Below, in pieces: positions 25,901 to 37,900 of a stretch of 64,000 nucleotides of DNA. The first letter of the stretch is position 1. The number at the start of each line of letters is the position of its first letter. The translations under genes were made by a program, and so were the position numbers. Location: the NCBI RefSeq assembly GCF_947172395.1, contig NC_069110.1, positions 1,550,001 through 1,614,000 of the forward strand. The letters run 5' to 3'. The notes under the pieces are model-generated. The model was given only the letters and a program-made list of their open reading frames with translations, did not search any database and was not told the DNA's origin. This DNA comes from Bicyclus anynana (taxonomy: Eukaryota; Arthropoda; Insecta; Lepidoptera; Nymphalidae).

Positions 25901-28900
25901 TTAAAGACGTTAACGCTCCATAAAATATTCACCTAACAAGTGGCTATGTGACAATAGGTGCGAGAGGAATACAAGCTAAATCTCTCTGTAACCGGCGTAG
26001 TGATGTGTTTTAGAGTGCTTAAGAATGTTAATTTGTTTTAAGGAAGCTTCTAAATCCTACACCCGGCCCACAAGTCGGCTCTGCGTTGGAGCTTTTTCCC
26101 TGCCACACGATGGAGCCAGCGTGTTTATGGTTAATCCATGGAATGCCAAAATATTTGTTTGTTTTAAAACCCTTTACACAAAATAAGAATGTTATAATTT
26201 TTGAAAGCTGTGTGTGTGTACTGTGGCACTGCAGTACAAAAAACTGTCCAATCATCCTAATTTTGTATTCTTTGTAAATCTCATGCTGATTTTAAGGACA
26301 ATTGAATAATTTTCTTTGATCCAGCTCGGCCAATCAATTTTTAACATGTTGGAAGTCATTTCTGACATAAAAGTCTTTATATTAGTGTAGGAAATAGTGA
26401 TCTGAAATGGATATGACGTCGCGTCGCTCGATCTTGTGTTGGCTCGTGCCTACGTTAGGTGGCGCGACTTGTTTCCGCGAACAGTAGGGATTATTAAATG
26501 GGGACCGTCGGGCGAAAGCGTCTTGTGATATAAAGCGCTCGCCGTACGGTCGTCTTCAGTGGTATCTTGGCGTTCGACCCGTCCAGAATTCTTGTTGTGT
26601 AATCTTTCATGGGTTACTTGGGATAGGTGGGTAGAGTGATTTGAGCAGTGAATGGTGAGTGTTGGCATGTCGAAAGGGTACACCTAAACCTGCACCCGGA
26701 GTTACAAGTCTCTAGGACTGCTCTAGGTATTCTCTGCCATTCGAGGGTCATATTTTGCTTACAGTTTGATTTGTTAATTAAGTTGTCCTGACAAATATTG
26801 TGAATCATTTGTTCAACATTGGTTTTTAATCCACTTCTGTGTAGTTTTTTAAAACTAGCATAATTTGGGAGAATTTTATTAATTAGTTAAATTAGTTATT
26901 TGACAAAAACAGATGAGCTACCTTATAACCATCGTCTATAACGGAAACAGCTTATCTTGCAGAACACAATTCTCATGGGAATACGTGCTACACAATACGA
27001 TGTCCTGGGTTAATTTGAGACACAGGTGATCAAGTTTTTTGTACTTGTGTTAGCGCCGATAAATATAAGCTTCAGTCAGAAACACGTCGATACTCCTTGA
27101 AAGACTACTTCGTCGTTATAAGGGGTAACACTTCCATGGACGGACTCGTTGTTAAGTACCTTCAAATGTGCCCTAAATATTGGCGGGTACGTTTAGGACA
27201 ATAAAACAAAAACTAACTTCAGAAATACTAAACGATCACATCAGATAAAGATAAAGTAGGTTAATTAACAGCTAAGAGTGTGCATTTTGAAAATCTAGCG
27301 ATTTGAGCATAACGTAAAAAAATGGGAGGATTCCACCACAAAATAAATCCCTAGTATTTCTGCTCTCCAGCCACGAGTGCGCTTAATTTGATTTTTTTTT
27401 AAAGGAAAAAATCTTCCAAAAGATCCCTTTCATTTTCTGACGATTTCAATAAGCCGAAGTAGTGAAAAATGTATTTAGTCTGTAGTTTTTTTCCCCACCG
27501 GTGAAAGCGAAAAAAGTATATTTAACCATTTATTCTTTCTATCATCTAATATACCAAATCTAATCGATCTCCTTGACGCTTTAGTAACTGCAAGTATAGC
27601 ATCCCGATCTCCCCTATTGAGGCGACGTTTGTCGCGTATTATCGCGACAGCTTTAGGTATACTCCTCATGTCATCAGGACGTCAATGTTAGAGTAAGTAG
27701 TCTGAAGAGGCTTTTACAGTGAGACTAGTTACATTATGATAATGTCTATTCGTTCAATGCTCCGCTGTACTGATAAACTGGACTCCACGTTCCAACTGCG
27801 CAACGAAATGCACACTTTGTTCCACAGAATCACTTTTAAACAGATCTGTGTCCAAATACAATGAATAAAAAATGTTTTTTTGATTCTGATATCTTATTGA
27901 TTCTATCCCCGTCACAAACTACTGTTTACAGCACTTTTATATCCACGAACTATTGAATATATTTACACATTAACATGGTTTGTGATATTGTTATTTTGAC
28001 AATATCGATTTTATTTGAATTTTGATCCAGATAATCGGCAGCGCGTTCGCCAAATTCGGAATGGAACGGAGGACGCACCAAACTATGTTATAGTCGTGTG
28101 TGTAATTACACGACCCATTTTGAGCTCCGTTTCATAATCTATAAATATTAGTCCTTCATACACGAATAATCTAATAATGTAATCTTTCTCACCATCTTAT
28201 ACCACATACTACCAAAAAATCCAAATACGTACCATTAAAATACGTTATGGTTACAATTCAACTGTTATTAAGATGTCCGAAATTGGGCCCACTTTACAGA
28301 ACGATACAGAAATGAGAAACGTACTAAAAATCTTGTATATTTTACTAGATTACTTCAATAGAATTTTAGCCGAAATAATATGCGCCAACAAGGAAAATAA
28401 GCTAATTTTATGTTTTTTACACCGATCGTAATAATTTGAGTGTCTAACACGTCACTGGCTTGGCACCGCCTTCAAAGTGATCAGAAGGTAGCACAAACGA
28501 TGTTATTTTTCGATTTTTAGTTTATTTTCGTGATTTTGAAGTCGGTTAAATGTCTTTGTTAAAAAGATTTGATTTTTTTGTTTTTAGTGTGTCCTAGAAT
28601 AGTGAACGAAAGCGCCACAGTTCGGGCAATTTCGTTATTTTCATTTTAAAAATCAAAAACTAAAACGTTAGATACCTTTTATCGCTAATAATAATATATC
28701 TTTAATATAATTGTTTTATAAGCTTACGTATTTTCCAAAAGCCTAGACTGGTTCATCGCATCAGGTGTAGCGTTTTTTACTTAGGAAATCGTATGAAAAT
28801 TATTTCATTAGTTTTAGAGACTAGCGTCAATAAAAAAAATAGAAAGTGAAACTGACCCTGCTTACAAGCGGCTGAATTTATGTCAAGTGTGAATGCGCCC

Positions 28901-31900
28901 TAAACTTCGCCTTGTTATTCAATTATTGACACCCTCACTCGCAAACTTCGTTACTTTGTCGTTTGAACTAAGAAACAAATATAGAAAAGAAGTTCTGTAA
29001 ACAAATTGTTTTAATTGATAATTATAAGTACAATTCTAAAAAATATAAAAAAACAAGTTTTAATTAACTACAATATCTTGATGCGATAACTTTTAATAAA
29101 ACAAAATGCCTTTAAAGTTTTTTAATTTTAAAAAGAAGATTTATTTATGATATTTTTAGTTGGTTATAATTCCAGAACATGTATTCATTTACAACTATTG
29201 TAAATTTTAGCTTCTTTTTCTTAAAAAGTATCAGTTCGGTAGGTAGAATTAATTGAGATGGGCAACGTAAAGGCATACTAAATTCAGCCTCCTTTATAAT
29301 GGACTTAACTATGTATCCAGTTGATTTGTAAGGCATCCTACGCTGCGTTTGCTGGTCTCCAGAATACGTCTGCCCCAGCAGCCATGTGGCCTGCTACAAC
29401 TATAACCCCACCTACTGCCATATCAGCTTGCTAATCTATTTCAGTATGTTAGTTACTCTAGTTCTCCTACGAATCTCCTCGTTACAGATTTTGATCTTCA
29501 GAAAGACTCCTAACATAGTCCTGTCCACAACTCGCTGACCGACTTAAGTCTAACTATTACAGCGTTTACACATTGTGTTGCTCTATTCGTCATCACAGAC
29601 AAGACACATTCCTTAAAGTTTTTCATCTATGGGGCATCGACGATTTCATTATATGACACAATTTTCCAAATGGTATCCAATCAAACTAAATTCTTCTGCT
29701 TGCTTTCTTGTCGATGTTATTCCTATCGAGTTAATTCAACTTCAATTTCTATTTGCCCTAGGGAGTGTTATAACTGATCTAGGTACTTTGATGCTGACTT
29801 TATTTCGTCGTGTTGCCGTGCTCCTTGAGCAGTACTTGGGTTTTTTTATCTATATTCATCACTTCCGTCAAGGTCGATCAGCATCCCTTGAGTACTTGCA
29901 ATGGTCTGCCATTACCATTATGTCGTTTGCAAATACCATGTGTAAATTGTACTTCTCGTTTATGTTACTTGGGGTAGCGTTGCATAATCACCCTCTTTCG
30001 TCCTGAGGGTCATTGCTTACTTTTAGATAAGACCTTTAGATTTTCACTTTATTCATTTTCGTGTAAACAAACGTAATGGACGTACCGGATTCGCTCTTGT
30101 TTTTAAATATTGTGTCTTTGCAATTCAATTGCACATTTTGTATGCTTGGCTTTGACCTTGCCCTTGTCCGATCCCCTAAAGCTGCACTCACATCTATTTA
30201 TACGGAAAGCAAAAGGGGGACTTCAAACGGCAGTATTCTTAAATTAATTCTTGTACTTTTTTGGTGTCATCATAAAGATAGTAGTGGTTGAACCATTGTT
30301 TGTATCTACCGCCAAGCACCATTGCTTTAACCCTTAACTGTAGTCGTGGGCCCATTGGACCTATGTTGAATCATTGAGAGCGTGTCAAAAATCACGACGT
30401 GTGCGTCAGCGCCTCCCGGTCCTAGGTATCTTCCGAAAATACGCCGAAGCATGTTAAGGAGAACGGACGTGCTTCGCTCGCTCCTCCAAAGCTGAGTATT
30501 GGTATCGTGGACCCACAACTTTATAAGTGTGATTAGTTTTCACCACTACAATTAAGGGTTAATCATGAGGATGAACTCCTCTCATATCTCAGGTTAAGCG
30601 CAAGGCAATGTATTGTAAGAAGTGCTATTTGCATGTACTACGAAGTGTTGCACTTGATCAAACGAAAGGAAAAAAACGTAAATGAATAAATATCGATTTT
30701 TTGAGAGCAATCATCCTCAGCCAATTAAAGAGTCTTGAACTACTTGACTGTGTAACAACACTGTCAGAACTTAGAAGGCTTATCACTCTGAGGCAGAAAG
30801 CAACATGCTAACCCATGGATCGTCGAGGCAGTTGTGTTATTTATACAAGTGGAAATTGTTAATTAGGACCGTTGTCATCATACCAGCCGACGGACATTCA
30901 CTGCAGGATGTAGCACTTTTGTAGGGACTTCGAAATATCATTGTCGCTTGATGTCGTCAGTCCACCTGGTAGGGGGTCCACCAACACTGCGTTTTAGTGC
31001 GGAGTCGCCTTTCGAGCACCTTTCCATCGCCACTTCAGCTTCGCGACTCGAAGGATTAACCAATAAACAATTAAATAGCTTAGTTTCATAACACACAGGT
31101 GTTGAGTTCGTCACAGTTAGAAGTTATTAAACTTTGGCTCGCTCATGCAATAACAACACAAGTGTTAACACATTAGCGTCCACTTGCAATAACAAGCACA
31201 ACTGCATGAATGATGAAGCCTTATCAGAATGTTAAAGCTCAAACTAAAGTTAATGATTTATATTCCGTGGTTGTATGACAGCATTGTAACGTAGAGATAT
31301 ACGTAACGTAGAGTATGTCCGGTCCCCAGGCTAGTATGCCTAAGAGCCTTGAGCTTAGAGAGGTTTTGGTAGAACGTATCAATTTGACCGTAAACATAGT
31401 ACCTATCCCACTGGGAAGATGCCAATTTGATGAAAAGATGCAAATTTTTAACAGCCTCCGTGACGCAGTGGTATGCGCGGTGTATAGGTATACAAGACCT
31501 TGCCTTCTTGCCTTGCCTGCACGAGGCCTTGTGTTCGGCCCGTTAGCTATCGATCTTCTAGCACGGAATATTTTCATATTTATTACATATAGAGTTTGTA
31601 ATGTGTCAGCCCTCGTAAGTTAGAAGTTTAGTGGCAGTTTTGCATCAAGGTAACTAAGAAATAAAGACATAGAAATGCGGCTCCTGGCTGACTAGGGCTT
31701 CGCAATCGATCGCTACTGCGATGCTAATACAATCAAACTAATTACTGGCACCGCTGTTCTGTCTAGCTAGGGCGCTAACCTTTGCTCGTAAATCTCGCTG
31801 TAGAATATTTTCGGTATAAAATTAGAAATATTATGAGTTAATGACCTTACTAAAATTATCTATCGTTATTTTTTATGCGAAAGAAGTGCGAGAGAGACGC

Positions 31901-34900
31901 ATACCAGTAAAATCTCTATAACTGCTTAAATAATATCTCTATAGGGGAACGATCTTATCCTACAAGTTACGAACCCATACGCGGCTTACGCCGCTTAGGA
32001 CGAACAATTTTATGACTAAAAACCTATGTATAGTTAGAAAGTAGTCGAGTGTGGCCGGAATTAAGCACATTGATTTTAGCTGTTTTTTAACCGACTTAAA
32101 AAAAGGTTTTCAATTCGAGTGTATGTGTTTTTTTTTGTATGTATGTTACCTGATTACCTACTCGAAGACACCTGGACCGATTTGAATAATTATTTTTTGT
32201 TCGAAAGGTGAGGTGATCCCTGAGGTGGTCCCATTTTCATCATATCAGGATCTTGTGATGGGATCCTGGAGAAATTGAGGGAACTTTCAAAAGTCCTAAG
32301 AACCGCGCCTAGCTACAAACCTTTTGAGTGATGAACAGTAGCTATCTTGTGATTGGGCTTGATTAAGTAATTTTATTTGAGGACATTTTATTTTTATTTT
32401 TTATTTTATTTACGACTACACAGAGCAACATACCTTGGGGGATTTTTTCTTGTCTACATCTAAATCTACTCGTAGTATGATTACACTAAAAATTGATAAA
32501 TAAAAAAAAAATTATAAAAAAATTCAACCGACTTTAAAAACATAAAATGTACCGACTAAACTAAAATCGAAAAATAAAATTGTATTATGTTCAACCTACT
32601 GATCAGTTTGAAGGCGGTGCTAAACCGGTGTCGTATTTATTTAAGCCGTTTCAAAAGCTACATGAATGAACGCAATCTGACAAACCTTTATCTTTATAAT
32701 ATTCTGTCATGGCGTGAATTAATACATCACTGGGTTTGCACCACCTTCAAACTGATCAGTAGGTAGAACATAATACAATGTTATTTTTCGCTTTTTAGTT
32801 TGGTCGGTACGTTTTATGTTTTTGAAGTAGGTTGAATTTTTTTATTTGTATTACTAAATGGTGGTTTAAGTTCGCGTTTTCGGGACCTTTTCCTAAAGTC
32901 TTGTCGTCCGCGACTGGGAGTGCCGCAGGCGGGCCCCGCCCCGCGCACCGCCCACCCGCTCGCGTCTTTCACTATAGGCTTTGCTTCCAAGCCATATGCA
33001 CGCTCTACACTCGCGCCAAGTCTCGCCGAGATTTGTCTTGTACTGCTCCTGAAAAGGTGCCCCTCAACATTCTAGGGGACACTCCAAAGTGACACTCCAA
33101 ATTCCTTTCAGTGTACCTAAAATATATTGTCTCCGAAGAATGCTACAACAATATGGGTATAATGGCATGCATACGCTAAGTATTATTGTAGTCATTATCG
33201 TCTATTTTATTTATTTTGTTATCAGCTTAAATAAACTTGGATTTTTCCTAGGTAAATAACGTGAAAAAAAAACGGCTGAAACTAAAGTGAATTTGCCAGT
33301 TACATATTTAAGTTTCAAACGTATTCAAACCTATCTTTATCATGAGCCAACCAAACTGAAAATTTTTGCCATTTTTTTGCAAGTTTACATTAGGTCTAGT
33401 AATATTTTGATTAGGCGTATTTCAGAATACGCTTACAGTAGCCTAAAAACCAAAATACGCTAACCGCTTTTTGAAAAGTTAATACGAATGAGTAAGTACA
33501 CCAGTTTGAAGTTACTAAGCAAGCGCACTGCTGGTGTAGTGGTATCATGCAAGACTCCCATTCTTGCGACCCGGGTTCGATTCCCGGGCAGTGCATTTTA
33601 AATTTATTATTTTTGTTTTTAATTTTCATTATTTTTCTTTATAGGTTTCTAATAATAATAATTTCCAAAACCAAAACACGAATCACAAAACACTGAATCC
33701 GTCCGATTTATGAACGCAAAACACAAGATATCTATGCACCATTTTAAAGCACTTATTTTTTAGAAAAAAATAATACCTCCACAACTATCTTAATACTCAT
33801 TAAAACTATTAAACATTGCGGATATTCTATATTCAATTAACCTTTGTATGACCTTACAAAGGTTAATTGAACGTCCAAATCAAACCCTCATTTTTTTATT
33901 TGTTGATAAACATTTCACATCCAGTTTGGTTAAAGCTTGATGTTAAACTGTTGTTTGTAAAAATAAGACTGTGTGCTTAGTTTTAAATAAGTTTGTAAAA
34001 TGAAATAAAAATAAATATATAAATAAGCCGTTTATTCCATATTTACATTTACATTTCTAAATTACATTTCAAAAGTTGTTAGTAGTTTGTTAACACGTTT
34101 TCTTAAATTATGTTAGTAACATTAGTTAGTAAGTTCTTATTAAATATGGAAAGGATCCTCTCCTCTGAAAGGATAAAGGTCTCCTCCATCTTCTTCCACA
34201 ACTCCCAGTCTTTGCCAAATTTCATCCATTCGTTTGTAAAATGGTGGTAAACAAAAAAAAACCTTAGCTGAGTTTTTTGTGGGCTCTTCTCGGACCAAGA
34301 AACCTTCGTAACTTTAGTTTTAAGTGTTCGACTATTATTACCACCATTAGATTAAATTAAATTATGACCTAATCTTGACCTTTGCTTCTAAACTAAGCCT
34401 AATTGAAAAAAATGAATTTTTGACTTTGACTTTACTTTATAAAGTTATGCATTGGCACTATAAGTCGTGATAGCCCAGTGGATATGACCTCTGCCTCCGA
34501 TTCCGGAGGACGTGGGTTCGCATCCGGTCCGGGGCATGCACCTCCAACTTTTCAGTTGTGTGCATTTTATGAAATTAAATATCACGTGTCTCAATCGGTG
34601 AAGGAAAACATCGTGAGGAAACCTGCACACCAGAGAATTTCTTAATTCTCTGCGTGTGTGAAGTCTGCCAATCCGCATTGGGCCAGCGTGGTGGACTATT
34701 GGCCTAACCCCTCTAATTCTGAGAGGAGACTCGAGCTCAGCAGTGAGCCGTATATGGGTTGATAACGACTAACAAGACTTGTGGTCCGTAGGCCGCACAC
34801 GAGCACGCTGCCGTCTCTGCAGCTGACAGTGGACACCGACATCGCGGACGCAGACATCGAGATCTGCGATGACGACGACGGCGCGGGCAGCCACGGGCGA

Positions 34901-37900
34901 CCACAGCAGCTGCTGCAGATCACCTCGCAGCCACACGACCAGCGCAGCAAACGCAGGAACTCACAGACCCTGTGAGTGCCTTGTCCTAATACAATTATGC
35001 TAGCCACAAACGGTCAATTTTTCTCACGTTTCTGTAGCACGACTATAATTGATCGTGTGTTGATCACTGCGTACATGACTTGTATAGTATGACGCGTGGT
35101 TACTGCCGTTTGGTTTTCAGAAACGTGAGAATAATTAAAAGTACTCACCCTAGATTACCCTGTATATAGTGAAATAGAACCTCAACTGAAACTGTTGTTC
35201 GTTTGATTTGGGAGAGTGTTTAACTTTTTTTTTTTAAGAATATTATTTTAAGATTTTAAATATGACCAATATTCCTATTCCCCTGTAACTAGTGTTAGTA
35301 TAGGAAAAGACTGTTAGGAGTGGGTGTGACAATAGTCCCGCAGCAGGTATGCGCGGTGGATTTACAAAAATGAGGTCCTGGGTTCGATCCCCGGCTGGGC
35401 AGATTGAAATTTTCCTAATTGGTCCAGGTCTGGCTGGACGTACCACCAAGCGATTTAGCGTTCCGGTACGATGTCGTGTAGAAACCGAAAGGAGTGTTAG
35501 TTTTCATTCTCCTCCTAACAAGTTAGCCTGTTTTAATCTTAGACTGCATCATCACTTAGCATCAGTATCTGCATCATCATTACGAAAACTGTCTGAGGTA
35601 GAAAAATGGAATTCGGAAAAAAATAGATTTGCTAGAATGTGGTAAATGCTTGATGGACAAGGCGACATTTTGTAGGGCGTGTTCGCTGCATACTTCCTGC
35701 GAAGTGTTCTGTACCATCATGGCAAAGCTCTAATTTATTAATCGCTTTTAGAAGCGTCTGTAGCTCCACAATTAAGCGGTCAAGACACTGAGTCCTGAGT
35801 TCGATCCCCATCCGATGTTATTGTCGTGCCCACCCTAAACATAGTCTATAAATTTAGAAGAGAAAAGGTACATTGATCATATTTAAAAAACAGGGATAAT
35901 ATTAAAAATAAATTGTGTAGGTATATGTACATAGTAGAAATAATTAGATTTGTTTAGGTTCATTCAACTTTCATCGCCGTAGAAGTTTATTCAAATATTA
36001 AGAAGCGTAGAGTTAGTTACCTACTCCCAAATAATATCAGTATTTGTTGCAGTATTTCGCTAATTTTACTGGTCAACACTTTAAATCGGCGCATTCTTGT
36101 AATATGATAAGTTGCGAATAACAGTTTTAGTTCAGTGTTAGTAATAACAATGGCTATTAAATACTTGTACATTTGTATATAATAATTGTAAGTTCATGTT
36201 TTAGCAATATAGTTGTGGGGCTTTACCTAGATGAGAGTAAGACGATCCGACCAGCTTCGCCGTACATTGCGCTGTAATGCTTAGGCTAGATCTGTAGTGA
36301 GTTTTTGAACACAGGCGTGGTGGTTTCTTGGAGATCGACAACGAGAGTGTATTGTGCAGAGAAGTTCCGAACAACATGGGCGCGCCCATGCTCTACCACC
36401 CACAGCATTACCCGGACATCCCTAATATGTCCATCGTCCCACAGTAAGCTCATGTTCAAAGATGGTTGAGACTTAAAAGCGCACAAGACATCAGCTGACA
36501 AGTTCGCTTGTTTCATTTACTCTATGTATCTACCTAAAGATGAGTAATGACCGGCTGGGTGTAATGTAACATTCGCAACGAGCACAAACAAGCTGTTCTT
36601 TGTTAGCAATATCCGTAATCTAATGGATTGTATACCACTAGAGAGGTTGGGGCTAGTTTTTATCGCAACCGATGGTTTTCCGTTTATGAGCATTTTTACT
36701 GAAATTCAGGCAATAAGTAAACCACCACCAACCCGCTTGGTTGCTTAAAAATGGCCTTTGTCCTCATCAAAAAACAGACGAAATCCCGAAAGTTGTATAC
36801 CCTAAAAACATGGATCGGCCAGATGTCGATATAATTTTAAACTCTTTGTTCGGAGTATAAATGATTCTTTGTAACATGTTCCATTACACTCCGTGACACC
36901 GATCAGTATCCACCTTTACAGGTAGAAATATAACCTCCCTGTGATGTACTGTGCCTGCCAGAGCTTTGTCGTTTTATAAAAGTTGAAAGTGTATCGCTCA
37001 ATCTTGAAAGTCCACGCTCCTACTATAGGTAAGTATGAAAGGCAACCAGCACCATTACGCAAACAGTTGTATACCATACTTGATGTCAGTGATATGCGCG
37101 GTGGATTTACAAGACGTAGGTCCTGGATTCGATCTCCGGCTGAGCCGATTGAGGTTTTCTTAATTGGTCCAGATCTGGCTGGTGGCTTCGGCCGAGGCTA
37201 GTTACCATGCTACCGACAAAAATGTACCGTCAAGCGATTTAGCGTTTCGGTATGATATCGTGTAGAAACCAAAAGGGGTGTGAGTGAGGAGGATTTTCAT
37301 CCTCCTCCTAACAAGATAGCCCACTTCCAGCTTAGATTGCATCATCACTTACCACCAGGTGAGTTTGTAGTCAAGAGCTAACTTGTAAAGAATTAAAAAA
37401 AAAAACAAAAACTTACTTATGGTATGAGAATGTGGCGACGATACAGCTTTTATGACGAATATCTGGCTACATCACAGGCTCTCGCTCTACCAAGCTTGTT
37501 GACTTTTCTTTGATATTTTTGTGTAAGACTTTCTAAATTTCTTGTAAGCTTTTACCTCTCAAGCCAAAGGAAGTGCACGTTATTTGGTACTTTCTTACTT
37601 TGGCTAAAAGGGACATTTCTGGACTTGTCTCGTTGCACGTTCGTTTTTATGTTATGTTCGCCGTTACAACCTGTACCAGGACTTTTTTTTTCAATGATAA
37701 GTGATAACATCACAGAAACGATTCAGTCAAAATGGAAGGGAGCTTACTTGGAAGAGGTACAAGTTTGTTCTACCTATACTCAAGGTGAGGTAAGGTAAAA
37801 GCGCAAGGTAATGGACCGCTGGATATAAAGATCCGTATATATTTACAGATATTTAGCGTTTCAGACACGTGCCGTGGCAGACAAAATTATATTCTTCTAT

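Larger units (their letters stand above)
19924..34791 (+). other. cyc intron 1 (14.9 kb)
   Basis: GTGAGT donor, CCGTAG acceptor. Beyond the elements listed, 19930-21130 holds AT-rich sequence and a weak Helitron-like unit (20560-20760), and 26700-29300 is AT-rich with a repeat arm at 28440. 31080-32090 has a SINE A fragment (31452-31502) and otherwise nothing. 32840-33110 is an unexplained GC-rich island. 33600-34460 is AT-rich. Confidence 0.7.

Noticed and set aside
29629..30006. 125-codon open frame on the + strand
   Set aside because: It lies antisense to a decayed LINE reverse transcriptase (FANDIMVMAD box on the minus strand) and has no recognisable protein features.
37728..37783. Exon-like segment with GATTCAG acceptor and CTCAAG|GTGAGG donor in intron 3
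   Set aside because: It enters in phase 2 but leaves in phase 0, which would break the cyc frame. No homology seen.
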